Origin: CAVSKL01 sp963728475 [NCBI: Candidatus Eiseniibacteriota bacterium] | GTDB lineage: Bacteria > Eisenbacteria > RBG-16-71-46 > JABDJR01 | NCBI GenBank assembly: GCA_963728475.1 | Contig: CAVSKL010000001.1 | Location: 1,674,001 to 1,738,000 of the forward strand | Reading direction: 5' to 3' | DNA: 64,000 nucleotides | Part shown: one piece after another, positions 43,981 through 53,523 of the stretch | Position numbering within the stretch: position 1 is the stretch's first letter | How the letters are laid out: the number at the start of each line of letters is the position of its first letter | Position numbers and translations under genes: made by a program | The notes under the pieces: generated by a model | The model's database searches: none | The model's input: only the letters and a program-made list of their open reading frames with translations | What the model was told of the DNA's origin: nothing

Positions 43981-45939
43981 GTGGGCTCCCTCGCCGACCT
44001 CGTCTACTTCGCTCCCGGGCTCGGGGCGTCCCGCACCCTGGCGCTCTTCGCGGCCAAGATCGCCAAGGCCCGGCGGATGCGCCGGGTGGCCGGCGCGCTC
44101 AGGCGGGGGGAGGGGGACGCCGCGCTTCTCGCGCGTCTGGGATTGCCGTCCGAGGCCTCGGCGCGGCGGACCGAACTGAACCGGCGCCTCTCACCCCTCG
44201 CCGCGCAGTTCCTCCCCGATCCCGCCCACGCCGGTCCCGGAGACGAGGACGGGACCCCGGAAGCGACGGTGGCCCGGGCGGAGGCGGTCCTGGCCGGGCG
44301 GGAACTCCTGTTCGGCGCGGAGCGGACGGTCGGCTGGCCGCCGCGCTGGGGCTGGCGCTGGGAGGGGACGCCCCAGGCCGCGGTCTTCGCCGGCGACGTC
44401 CGGAGCACCTGGGAGATCCAGCGGCTCCAGGGGATCCTGCCGCTGGCCCGGGCGGCGCGGCTGGCCCCCGGGGAGGACGGCGGGCGTTACGCCCACGCCT
44501 ACGTGGAGGCGCTTCTCGACTTCCGGCGCGCGCACCCCGGGCCGGACGGCCTGGCCTGGTCGAGCGCGCTGGAACTGGGCCTCCGGCTCGTGGCCCTGGT
44601 CCAGGGGCTGGCGCTGGTCGCCGCAAGCGAGGCGTTCGGGGCCTCGGACGTGGTGCTTCTCGGGATGGTCGACCGCCACGCGCGCTCTCTCGCCGCCGGC
44701 CTGTCGCTGGACAAGGCGGTGCGCGGGAACCACCTCCTGGGCGAGCTGGCCGGGCTCTCGTGCGCGGCCGGGGTGTTCCCGGAGGCGGCGCCGGCCTGGG
44801 GCGCGGACCGGGCGCGGGCTCTCCTGGAGGACGAGATCCTCCGGCAGTTCTACCCCGACGGGGTGAACGTGGAGCAGTCCCTGCCCTACGAGAAGTTCAT
44901 CCTGGAGTTCCTCGAGGTGGCCGGCGTCTGCGGGGCGGCGGCGGGGAGCCCGTTCGGCGAGCCGGCGCGGAACCGGATCCTGGCCGCGGCCCACCACCTG
45001 GAGGCGGCCACCACCCCCGCCGGGGATCTCCCCCGGGTGGGGGACTGCGACTCGGGGCGGGGCGCGGACTGGGGCGAGGCCGATCCCTTTCGCACCGCGG
45101 CGCTTCTCGCGCGGCTCCGGAAGACGTTCGGGGGGGCCTCGGGGGGGGACGCGGGAGCGGCGGAGGTCCCGGCGGCGCGGCTCCACGCCTTTCCGCAGGG
45201 CGGCCACGCCGTCGCCGCCACCCGCGAGGGGCACTATCTCTTTCTCCGGGGAGGGCCCTTCGGCTGGGGAATCCCCGGCCCGGCCTCCCACAGCCATGCC
45301 GACCGGCTGGCGCCGGTGCTCCACCTCGCCGGCGAGCCGGTCCTGATCGATCCCGGGGTCTACGGCTATGGGGTGGGCCGCCGGCTCCGCGACGCCTTCC
45401 GGGTCCGGGCCGCCCACGGCGGGGTGGGGCTGAGACCCGACCCGGGGCCGGTTCCCGGCGGGACCTTCCGGTGGCGGCGGATCACGGGGGAGGCCCGGCT
45501 CCACCTGGAGGCGGCGGAGAACGGGTTCGAGGCGGCGGGAGAGATTTGCTGGAAACCGGGCAACCGGGCTTTGATCTGGTACAGGTCCATACGTTACAAT
45601 CAATTAGAGCAAACTTGGCTGATCTCCGACCGCTTTTCCCAAACCCTTTCCGGCCCCGTGACGTGGGCCTTTCACTTTGCCCCCGGCGTGCGCGTCGAAC
45701 CCGGAACCGGGCCGGGGGTTTTCACGGTGGTCGCGGCTTCGGGAACGCGCTGGAGGCTGGCGCTGGACCCGGCGGGCGGGACGGCGCTGGAGGAGGGGTA
45801 CGCGGCTCCGGGCTACGGAGAACTCGTGACGGCGCCGGTGCTCCGCCGTAGGCTTGCAGCGCCTTCCCCGTCCCGGGTCCTGATCGTTCCGGCGATGCCG
45901 GCCAACCCGGGGGCAGACCCCGAACAGGAGATACAGTGA
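43981..45939 (+). CDS. Heparinase II/III family protein
   Basis: A 652-aa protein. The (alpha/alpha)6 toroid spans about 130-400 with [20 protein letters not shown] and [20 protein letters not shown], and a beta-rich C-terminal domain holds the family signature [20 protein letters not shown] followed by [12 protein letters not shown]. Characterised members cleave uronic-acid-containing polysaccharides by beta elimination. Members inside glycan loci may trim or degrade their own product. No signal peptide is evident. A sharp AT-rich patch lies at 45571-45620 within the gene. The stop overlaps the next GTG. Confidence 0.9.
   Translation: MGSLADLVYFAPGLGASRTLALFAAKIAKARRMRRVAGALRRGEGDAALLARLGLPSEASARRTELNRRLSPLAAQFLPDPAHAGPGDEDGTPEATVARAEAVLAGRELLFGAERTVGWPPRWGWRWEGTPQAAVFAGDVRSTWEIQRLQGILPLARAARLAPGEDGGRYAHAYVEALLDFRRAHPGPDGLAWSSALELGLRLVALVQGLALVAASEAFGASDVVLLGMVDRHARSLAAGLSLDKAVRGNHLLGELAGLSCAAGVFPEAAPAWGADRARALLEDEILRQFYPDGVNVEQSLPYEKFILEFLEVAGVCGAAAGSPFGEPARNRILAAAHHLEAATTPAGDLPRVGDCDSGRGADWGEADPFRTAALLARLRKTFGGASGGDAGAAEVPAARLHAFPQGGHAVAATREGHYLFLRGGPFGWGIPGPASHSHADRLAPVLHLAGEPVLIDPGVYGYGVGRRLRDAFRVRAAHGGVGLRPDPGPVPGGTFRWRRITGEARLHLEAAENGFEAAGEICWKPGNRALIWYRSIRYNQLEQTWLISDRFSQTLSGPVTWAFHFAPGVRVEPGTGPGVFTVVAASGTRWRLALDPAGGTALEEGYAAPGYGELVTAPVLRRRLAAPSPSRVLIVPAMPANPGADPEQEIQ
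45571..45600 (+). promoter_or_regulatory. Candidate internal promoter inside the heparinase gene
   Basis: TTGATC (45571-45576), an 18-bp spacer and TACAAT (45595-45600) occur in the only strongly AT-rich patch of this gene, 336 nt before the UDP-glucuronate decarboxylase gene. It could give the second half of the locus its own transcription. Confidence 0.4.
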
Positions 45940-46877
45940 ACATTCTCATCACGGGCGGGGCGGGGTTCATCGGGTCCCACCTCTCCGACTTCCTCCTGGG
46001 GCAGGGGCACCGGGTGATCGCCATGGACAACCTCTCCACCGGCACGGTGGACAACATCGCCCACATCCGCGACCCCAAGTTCACCTTCTTCCAGTACGAC
46101 GTCACCAACTACATCTACGTCGAGGGGCCGCTCGACTATGTGCTCCACTTCGCGAGCCCGGCCAGCCCCATCGACTACCTCCAGCTCCCCATCCAGACCC
46201 TGAAGGTGGGGGCGCTGGGCACCCACAAGGCGCTGGGCCTGGCCAAGGCCAAGGGGGCGAAGTTCCTGATCGCCTCCACCAGCGAGACCTACGGGGATCC
46301 GCTCGTCCATCCCCAGCCCGAGACCTACTGGGGCAACGTGAACCCGATCGGGCTCCGCGGGGTGTACGACGAGGCCAAGCGGTTCGCGGAGGCCATCACC
46401 ATGGCCTACCACCGCTACCACAACCTCGACACCAAGATCGTGCGGATCTTCAACACCTTCGGACCCCGCATGCGGAAGAACGACGGGCGGGCGGTGCCCA
46501 CCTTCATCAACCAGGCGCTGACCGGCGAGGACATCTCGGTGTTCGGGGACGGTTCCCAGACCCGGTCCTTCGGCTACATCTCGGACCTGGTGGCGGGCAT
46601 CTACAAGCTCATGCTCTCGGAGGAGAACGAGCCGACCAACATCGGCAATCCACAGGAAATGACGGTCAAGGACATGGCCGAGCTCATCATCGAGCTGACC
46701 GGGTCGCGGAGCCGGATCGTCTACAAGGAGCTTCCCGAGGACGACCCCAAGGTGCGCCAGCCGGACATCTCCAAGGCGCGGCGGGTGCTGGGGTGGGAGC
46801 CCGAGACCCCGGTGCGGGACGGGCTCGTGAAGACGGTCGAGTGGTTCCAGGCGAACCATCGCAGTCGCACCGCCTGA
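45936..46877 (+). CDS. UDP-glucuronate decarboxylase (UDP-xylose synthase-like)
   Basis: A 313-aa extended SDR that matches the UXS family. The Rossmann motif [15 protein letters not shown] is at 7-21. [20 protein letters not shown] (about 71-90) is the strong UXS signature, with Y144/K148 in [11 protein letters not shown] and NTFGPRM following. The enzyme converts UDP-glucuronate to UDP-xylose or the 4-keto intermediate with NAD+. It fits the uronic-acid theme of the neighbouring genes. GTG start overlaps the heparinase stop. Confidence 0.9.
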   Translation: MNILITGGAGFIGSHLSDFLLGQGHRVIAMDNLSTGTVDNIAHIRDPKFTFFQYDVTNYIYVEGPLDYVLHFASPASPIDYLQLPIQTLKVGALGTHKALGLAKAKGAKFLIASTSETYGDPLVHPQPETYWGNVNPIGLRGVYDEAKRFAEAITMAYHRYHNLDTKIVRIFNTFGPRMRKNDGRAVPTFINQALTGEDISVFGDGSQTRSFGYISDLVAGIYKLMLSEENEPTNIGNPQEMTVKDMAELIIELTGSRSRIVYKELPEDDPKVRQPDISKARRVLGWEPETPVRDGLVKTVEWFQANHRSRTA

Positions 46878-46883
46878 GGTGAC

Positions 46884-47597
46884 GTGAAATCCCTGGTCAT
46901 CGTCCCCACATACAACGAAGCGGACAACATCCGCCAGCTGGTCCCCCGGGTGCTCGAACAGGATCCCGGGGTGGAGGTGCTGGTGGTGGACGACAACTCC
47001 ACCGACGGCACCGGCCGCCTGGTGGAGGAGATGCGGGCGACCGAGCCCCGGCTCCACGTCCTCAATCGTCCCCGCAAGATGGGCCTCGGCACCGCCTACG
47101 TGGACGGGTTCCGGTTCGCGCTGGAGCGCGACTACGACAACGTGTTCGAGATGGACGCCGATTTCAGCCACGACCCCGACGCGATCCCCGCCTTCCTGGA
47201 GGAGATTCAGGAAGCGGACCTGGTGATCGGCTCGCGCTACCTGAACGGGGTCACGGTGGTGAACTGGCCGCTCTCCCGCCTCATCCTCTCCTACGGCGCC
47301 AACGTCTACACCCGCGTCGTCACCTGGATGCCGCTCAAGGACGCCACCGGCGGCTTCAAGTGTTTCCGCCGCGCCACCCTGGAGAAAATCGACCTCGACC
47401 GCGTGACCAGCGACGGCTACGGATTCCAGATCGAGATGAACTTCAAGGTCTGGCGCCGGGGCCTGCGGATTCGCGAGATCCCCATCCTGTTCGTGGACCG
47501 GCGGGTGGGGGTGAGCAAGATGAACAAGCGGATCGTGTGGGAGGCGATGTGGCTGGTATGGAAGCTGCGCGTCCGCGACCTGTTCGGAAGGCTCTGA
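46884..47597 (+). CDS. Polyprenol monophosphomannose synthase-like GT2 glycosyltransferase
   Basis: A 237-aa soluble GT2 enzyme of the DPM1 type. Its features are SLVIVPTYNEADNIRQLVPR, VLVVDDNSTDGTGRLVEEMR (about 32-51), FEMDADFSHDPDAIPAFLEE (about 88-107) and ATGGFKCFRRATLEKIDLDR (about 154-173). DPM1 relatives transfer mannose from GDP-mannose to polyprenyl phosphate. The product could be the donor for the polytopic DUF2723, YfhO-like or ArnT-like enzymes of this locus. GTG start, 7 nt after the UXS stop. Confidence 0.9.
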   Translation: MKSLVIVPTYNEADNIRQLVPRVLEQDPGVEVLVVDDNSTDGTGRLVEEMRATEPRLHVLNRPRKMGLGTAYVDGFRFALERDYDNVFEMDADFSHDPDAIPAFLEEIQEADLVIGSRYLNGVTVVNWPLSRLILSYGANVYTRVVTWMPLKDATGGFKCFRRATLEKIDLDRVTSDGYGFQIEMNFKVWRRGLRIREIPILFVDRRVGVSKMNKRIVWEAMWLVWKLRVRDLFGRL

Positions 47598-47601
47598 GCC
47601 C

Positions 47602-49736
47602 ATGAACCCCGAGATCTCGGTCATCATCGTCTCCTACCGGACGCCGGACCATCTCCGGCGTTGCCTGGAGGCGCTCGGCCGGGACCGCTCTCCGCGTTCC
47701 CGCGAGATCCTGGTGGTCGACAACGCGTCCGGGGACGAGAGCCCGGAGGTGGGACGCTCCTTCGCGGGGGTGCGGGTGATCGAGAGCGGGGCCAACCTCG
47801 GCTTCGCCGGCGGGGTCAACCTCGGACTGTCCGAGGCCCGCGGACGGTACCTCGCGATCCTCAACCCGGACGTGGAAGTGCCCGAGGGCGCCCTCGACCG
47901 CCTGGCGGCGTTCCTGGAGGAGCACCCCGAGGCGGGGCTGGCCGCGCCCAAGCTCCTGAACTCCGACGGCACCCTCCAGTATTCCTGCCGCCGCTTCTAC
48001 ACGCTCGGCACCATCCTCCTTCGCCGGACCTTCCTGGGCCGGCTCTTCCCGGGGGCGCGGGCGCTCCGCCGGCACCTGATGATGGATTACGACCACGCGA
48101 CCGCCCGGGCGGTGGACTGGGTAGCGGGGGCGGCGATGATGGTCCGGCGGGAAGCGGTCGAGGACGTGGGGCCCATGGACGAGCGCTACTTCCTCTACTT
48201 CGAGGACGTGGACTGGTGCACCCGGATGCAGGCCCGGGGGTGGCTGGTCTACTACGTCCCCGGGGCGGCGGTGACTCACCACTGGCAGCGGGCGAGCCGG
48301 AGCTTCGGGCCCGCCGCCCGCCGGCACCTGGGCAGCGGACTCCGTTTTTACGACCGGTGGGGGAGCCTCCTCTACCTGCTCCGGGGCTACGGCGCCGCCT
48401 GGCGGACGGTGTCGCTGGTCGCCGGGGACGTGGTCGCGGTGGCGGCGGCCCTGGTGGTGGCCTTCCTCCTCCGCCAGCAATTCGCCTTCATCCTCCACAA
48501 GCCGGTATGGCCGCTCATCTTCTACGGCGGGTTCTTCGTGGCCAGCCTCCTGGTCTACCTGGGCACGTTCGCGGTCCAGGGGCTCTACCGGGACCTGAAG
48601 GACGGCGACTGGGTGGACGTCGCCTTCCGGGTGGCCAAGTCCGCCACCCTGGGCGCGCTCATCCTCATGGCCGCGACCTTCATCCTGAGCATGCGTTCCT
48701 ACTCGCGGTTCATCGTGTTCGGATCCTGGCCCCTGGTGGCGGCGTTCGCCTTCCTCTCGCGCCGGCTCCTCTACGCCTTGGCGGTTCGCACCCGCCGCGA
48801 CCGGTGGAACCTCCGCCGGGTGGCGCTGGTGGGCGACGATCCGGTGCTCGACCGGCTGGAGCGCTCGCTGGCCGCCGCTCCCGAGCTGGGCTGGGAGCCG
48901 GTGCGGTTCCGGAACCGGGCGCCGGGCGGGTTCGGGGTGGAGGTGCTGTTGAAGCGGCTGGGGGGGAGCGGGTGTCGGTGGCGGTGGTGACCCCGGGCTC
49001 GCTGGGGGTATCCGAGGACGCGGTGGCGGAGGCGGTGCTGCCGCTCCGGCGGGCCGGCTTCGGGGTGCGGGTGGTGTCGGAGTTCATCGCCGCCCTTCCC
49101 CGCCGGGCCCGCCTGGAGCGGGTGGGAGAGGTGACATGGCTGACTCTGGAGCGGCCGGCTCTCCACCCCTCCAAGCCGAGCAAGCGGATCCTGGATCTCG
49201 TTGCCGGGTCGGTGATTGTGGTGTTGGGAGCGGTCCCGTTCGCCCTGGTGCTGGCCGGGCGGGCGCTCTCCGGGAAAAGGATCCTGGAACCGGAAGAGGT
49301 CCTCACGGGTCGATGGGGTGAGCGGCACGGGGTCCGGCTCCTGGCCGGCCAAGGGTGGCTTCGCGAGTACCCCCTGCTCGGGAGCGTCCTCGCCGGCCGG
49401 TTCAGCCTGGTGGGCCCCCGCCCGCTCCGGCCCGGCGAGGCCGTCCCCGGCGGAGACGCCTGGTTGCGGATACGGGAACGGCATCGGCCGGGGCTGGTGG
49501 GGCCGTGGAGCCTCGCCCCCGCCCCGTCCCCCGAAGAGGAGATGCAGCAGGAACTTCGTTACATGGAGGACTGGTCCGCCGAGCTGGACCTGAAGCTCCT
49601 GGCCCGCGTGGCGCTCCGGCGTCCCGGCGGAGGGCGCGGTCGGGGTTCCCCCTCCCCGGTCACGCGGGCGCACTCCAATCAGGAACGGGCGGCGGCCCCC
49701 TCGCCGGACGCCCCTTCCGTGGGGATTCGAACGTGA
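47602..49736 (+). CDS. Rhamnosyltransferase-like GT2 fused to a WbaP-type phosphoglycosyltransferase, frame broken once
   Basis: The N-terminal GT2 domain (1-250) has ISVIIVSYRTPDHLRRCLEA, VVDNASGDESPEVGR and YFEDVDWCTRM, as in rhamnosyltransferases. It is followed by four to five helices, a Rossmann-like linker (RRVALVGDDPVLDRLERSLA) and, one frame over, the membrane domain KRILDLVAGSVIVVLGAVPF with the late motif AGRFSLVGPRPLRPGEA and EDWSAELDLKLLARVALR. The frame breaks in seven G at 48960-48966; eight restore a 711-aa protein. The phosphoglycosyltransferase core lacks the usual KFRTM segment and visible Asp-Glu dyad, so initiation activity is uncertain. Both halves are normally separate. 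Confidence 0.83.
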
Positions 49737-52054
49737 GGCTCAACTTTCTTGCCCTCGGCTCGCCGCGCCCGGCGCGGCCCCGGTTCGTCTTCGCCTTGCT
49801 CGCCGCGCCCCTGCTCGGCCTGGGCGCGCCCGCGGCGAGCGCCCAGAACGTGGTGGACGCCTTCACTCCGTACGTGAACGCGTACGATCTTCGCGACCTG
49901 GACCACGACGGGAACGGCCACCTGTGGGCGGCCAGCATGGGAGGCGGCGCGGTGCGCTACGACCTCGCCGCCGGGACCTGGACCCAGTTTCCCAAGCTTC
50001 TGAACGGCCCCCGCGGCAACGACCTCGCCACCCTCTGCATCGACGGCTCCGGCCGGGTGTGGACGGGAAGCGCCACCCGGGGCTACACGTTCTACGATCC
50101 CGCCACCGGCCGCTGGGACCGGCTGGTGGACGACTGGCCCGATCCGCACATCCGGGTGATCCGTTGTTTCGGGAACGGGGTGTACATCGGCACCCAGGCC
50201 GGGCTCACGCTCAAACCCAGCGCCAGCCGCACCGACGTCTGCGCGCCGGCCGCTCCCGGCTGCATCGTGCCCTCCTACATCGTCAACGACTACGCTCTCT
50301 CTGGCGATACCCTGTGGGTGGCCACCCAGGCCGGGCTGGCCCGCTTCAGCGGAGGCACCTGGGATTCGGCGGGGACGCTGCCGGCCGGCTCCGTGGGTTC
50401 GGCGGTGCAGTCGCTGGCGCTGCACCGGGGCGTCCTGTTCCGGGCCGGCGCCCAGGGGGTGCAACGGCTGGCCGGGGGCGCCTGGGTCCCGACCGGCCTC
50501 GCCGCCGACCGCCTGGTGGCCCAGGGGGACACCCTGTTCGCCCTTCGCGGGAGCGTTCGCGAGTTCTACCGGTGGGACGACGGGCAGGAGGCGTGGAGGG
50601 CGGTGGCGCTCTCGCGCTACCCCGACGGCGACCTCAACGACGTGGTGCAGTTGGGCGGCGTGTTCTACTTCGCCACCTCCCGGGGCATCTCCACCGCGCG
50701 GGAGGGGGACTCGACCTTCGGCGCCCAGCTCCTCCCCCCGGGGCCCCCGGTGGCCTCGCCGGTCGGGGGCATGGGGGCGGACGCCCAGGGGACGGTTTGG
50801 GCGGGAACCCAGGAGTCGGCGATCGGGCTCATGAGCTTCAACGGCGATGTCTGGTCGGCGTACACCCCGGCCGACGGGCTGCACGAGGACTGGATCTTCG
50901 GCGTCTTCCCCGACCGCCAGGGCCGGGTCTGGGTCGGGCACTGTTGCTGCGGGGACAACCTGAACGGGTGCCCCATCGATCTCCGCCTGCCCAGTGCGAT
51001 CGTCCCGTTGCCGTCGGTCCGCAACGTCTACTCCCTGGACGAGGACTCGCAGGGCCGCATCTGGACCGGCACCGACGGGCTGGGCGCCTACGTGCTTCAG
51101 GACCAGGGAGGCAACTCCTGGCAGCCGGTGCTCCATCTCGACCAGGCCTCGACCGGCGCCCGCATGGCCTCGAACTTCGTGCGCGCGGTGGCGGTGACCC
51201 CGGACGGCGTCTACCTGGGCCACCTGGCCGCGGGGCTCGACTACTGGCCCACCCAGGGGAATCTCGCCCAGGGCGCCGACGGGTCGAACTGGATCCACCT
51301 CGGCGCCGGCGCCTCCGGCCTGCTCGACCCCAACGTGACCGCCCTCACCGCGGTGGGCTCCGACGTCTGGCTGGGGACGGCGGGAGGGGGCCTTCATCTC
51401 CTCCGGGGCGGGGTGCTCCAATCCCGATGCCCCACCCGGGTCTCGGGACAGAGCGGCGACCAGCCCCGGCCGGTGAGCGCGATCGTCGCCGACCGCCAGG
51501 GAGGGATCTGGATCGGAACCTCCGGGGGGGTGCTGTACCTGCCCCGGGGCGGGACCTGCGATGCCTCGGGCGGGGAGTTCACCGTCTTCACCACCGACAA
51601 CTCCGCGCTCCCCGACGACCAGGTCACGGCGGGGACGCTCGACCCGGTGGACGGCGCGGTGTGGTTCGGCACCCGGAACGGATTCCTCCGGATCGACCCC
51701 TCCGTCTACACCGGCGGCGCCCCGCCCGCCGAGAGATACGTGCTCTACCCCAACCCCATCGATTACACCCCGGGAAGTCCGATCAGCCTGCGCCGCGTCC
51801 ATCTCGGAATCCAGGTGCGGGAGGGGGTGGTGAACCCGGTCGACCGCGGCGCCGCCGGGAAGCCGCTGGTCTACGACATCGCCGGACAGGAAGTGGGCGA
51901 GTTCGAGGAGGACAACACCACCGGGGGGAACGGGTCCTGGAGCTGGGACGGGAAGAACACCGCCGGGAACGTGGTGGCCCCCGGCCTCTATCTGGTGCGA
52001 GCCCGCACCGGCGCCAAGGGGACGGTGGTGCTCCGGTTGGGAGTGGTGCGGTGA
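49733..52054 (+). CDS. Exported propeller protein (two-component-regulator type) with FlgD-like C-terminus
   Basis: A 773-aa exported protein with a signal peptide ending APAASAQNV. It contains many blades of the two-component-regulator propeller type: DLDHDGNGHLWAASMGGG, SGRVWTGSATRGYTFYDP, VWAGTQESAIGLMSF and IWTGTDGLGAYVL. The C-terminal 90 residues are an Ig-like domain (YVLYPNPIDYTPGSPI, then SWSWDGKNTAGNVVAPGLYL) similar to FlgD-like or secretion-sorting domains of the FCB group. It is probably anchored or exported at the cell surface. GTG start is inside the previous stop. Its role in the glycan locus is unknown. Confidence 0.85.
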   Translation: MRLNFLALGSPRPARPRFVFALLAAPLLGLGAPAASAQNVVDAFTPYVNAYDLRDLDHDGNGHLWAASMGGGAVRYDLAAGTWTQFPKLLNGPRGNDLATLCIDGSGRVWTGSATRGYTFYDPATGRWDRLVDDWPDPHIRVIRCFGNGVYIGTQAGLTLKPSASRTDVCAPAAPGCIVPSYIVNDYALSGDTLWVATQAGLARFSGGTWDSAGTLPAGSVGSAVQSLALHRGVLFRAGAQGVQRLAGGAWVPTGLAADRLVAQGDTLFALRGSVREFYRWDDGQEAWRAVALSRYPDGDLNDVVQLGGVFYFATSRGISTAREGDSTFGAQLLPPGPPVASPVGGMGADAQGTVWAGTQESAIGLMSFNGDVWSAYTPADGLHEDWIFGVFPDRQGRVWVGHCCCGDNLNGCPIDLRLPSAIVPLPSVRNVYSLDEDSQGRIWTGTDGLGAYVLQDQGGNSWQPVLHLDQASTGARMASNFVRAVAVTPDGVYLGHLAAGLDYWPTQGNLAQGADGSNWIHLGAGASGLLDPNVTALTAVGSDVWLGTAGGGLHLLRGGVLQSRCPTRVSGQSGDQPRPVSAIVADRQGGIWIGTSGGVLYLPRGGTCDASGGEFTVFTTDNSALPDDQVTAGTLDPVDGAVWFGTRNGFLRIDPSVYTGGAPPAERYVLYPNPIDYTPGSPISLRRVHLGIQVREGVVNPVDRGAAGKPLVYDIAGQEVGEFEEDNTTGGNGSWSWDGKNTAGNVVAPGLYLVRARTGAKGTVVLRLGVVR

Positions 52055-53517
52055 CCGAGACCCGGATCCTGATGGTGGGGGCGGGGAGCGCAGGCCGGAT
52101 GGCGCTCACCGAGCTTCGCGCGCACTCCCGGTCGGGCATGATCCCGGTGGCGTTCATCGACGACGACCCGGCCAAGCAGGGGACGCGGGTGGACGGGGTT
52201 CCGGTCCTGGGCGGCCGCGGGGACATCCCGAGGGTGCTGCGGGAGACCGGCGCCACCGAGATCCTGATCGCGCTCCCCTCGGTCCACGGCGGCGTGATCC
52301 GGGAGATCGTGGAGACCTGCCGCGCCGAGCGGGTCCGCTTCCGCATCGTCCCCGGGATCTGGGAGATCATCCGCGGCGACGTCCGCCTGGACCAGATCCG
52401 CAAGATCGAGCCCGAGGACCTGCTGGGCCGGGAGACGGTGGAACCCGACCGGGCCCTGGTCGCCCCGGTCTATGCCGGGAAGACGGTGCTGGTGACCGGC
52501 GCCGGGGGCTCGATCGGCCGGGAGCTGGCCCGCCAGGTCCTCGGCCTGGGACCGGAGCGGCTGGTGATGCTGGGGCGCGGCGAGAACAGCCTGTTCGAGA
52601 GCGAGCTCGCGCTCCGGGGAAACGCGGGGACGCCGCCGCCCGAGCTGGCGCTGGTGGACCTCCACGACCGGGCCGCCCTCCGGCGGGCCCTGGACCGGAT
52701 CCGTCCCGACGTGGTGCTCCACGCCGCCGCCCACAAGCACGTCACCTTCATGGAGCGCTACCCGGAGGAGGCGATCCTCAACAACGTGCTGGCCACCCGC
52801 GACCTGGTGGACGCGGCGGAAGCGGCGGGGGCCGGGCGGCTGGTCATGCTGAGCACCGACAAGGCGGTGAATCCGCAGAGCGTGATGGGGGCCTCCAAGC
52901 GCCTGGCCGAGCTTCTGCTGGCCGAGCGGACCGCCCGCGGCTGCCGCACCCGGCTCCTGGCAGTGCGGTTCGGGAACGTGCTGGCCAGCCGCGGATCGGT
53001 GGTGCCGCTCTTCCTCCATCAGATCGCCCGCGGGGGACCGGTGACGGTCTCCGACCCCGGCGCCACCCGCTACTTCATGACGGTGAAGGAAGCGGCGATG
53101 CTGGTGCTGGAGGCGGGGGCGCTGGGGAGCGGGGGAGAGATCTTCATCCTCGACATGGGCGATCAGCTCCGCATCCTGGACCTGGCCCAGGACCTCATCA
53201 TCCTCTCCGGGCTCCGCCCCGGGGTGGACGTGCCGGTCACGGTCTCCGGCCTCAAACCGGGGGAGAAGCTCCACGAGGAGCTGACCCACGACTTCGAGGC
53301 GCTCGAGCCCACCCCGGTTCCCAAGATCCGCGCCGCCCGCCGGGTGCGGGGGGAGAACCCGCCGGTGGAGGCGTCCCTGGCCGAGCTGGAGCGGTTCGCC
53401 CGGGCCGCCGATCGCGAGAGCATCCTCACCGCCCTCGAGCGGCTCCTTCCCGAAGCGCGCCTCCGGCACGCGTCCGTTCCCGGTTCCGAGGCCCCGCGAC
53501 CCCGCGGCGGGGCCTAG
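52051..53517 (+). CDS. Soluble CapD-type sugar-nucleotide dehydratase/epimerase
   Basis: A 488-aa protein. It starts directly with a Rossmann-like CoA-binding region (RILMVGAGSAGRMALTELRA), then the dehydratase Rossmann motif VLVTGAGGSIGRELARQVLG (about 149-168) and LSTDKAVNPQSVMGASKRLA with M279/K283 in place of Tyr-xxx-Lys, as is typical of long CapD/PglF proteins. LAVRFGNVLASRGSVVPLFL is the C-terminal signature. Standard members have about four N-terminal membrane helices; these are absent here. It should act on UDP-GlcNAc-type substrates (4,6-dehydration). Confidence 0.9.
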   Translation: MTETRILMVGAGSAGRMALTELRAHSRSGMIPVAFIDDDPAKQGTRVDGVPVLGGRGDIPRVLRETGATEILIALPSVHGGVIREIVETCRAERVRFRIVPGIWEIIRGDVRLDQIRKIEPEDLLGRETVEPDRALVAPVYAGKTVLVTGAGGSIGRELARQVLGLGPERLVMLGRGENSLFESELALRGNAGTPPPELALVDLHDRAALRRALDRIRPDVVLHAAAHKHVTFMERYPEEAILNNVLATRDLVDAAEAAGAGRLVMLSTDKAVNPQSVMGASKRLAELLLAERTARGCRTRLLAVRFGNVLASRGSVVPLFLHQIARGGPVTVSDPGATRYFMTVKEAAMLVLEAGALGSGGEIFILDMGDQLRILDLAQDLIILSGLRPGVDVPVTVSGLKPGEKLHEELTHDFEALEPTPVPKIRAARRVRGENPPVEASLAELERFARAADRESILTALERLLPEARLRHASVPGSEAPRPRGGA

Positions 53518-53523
53518 CCCACG

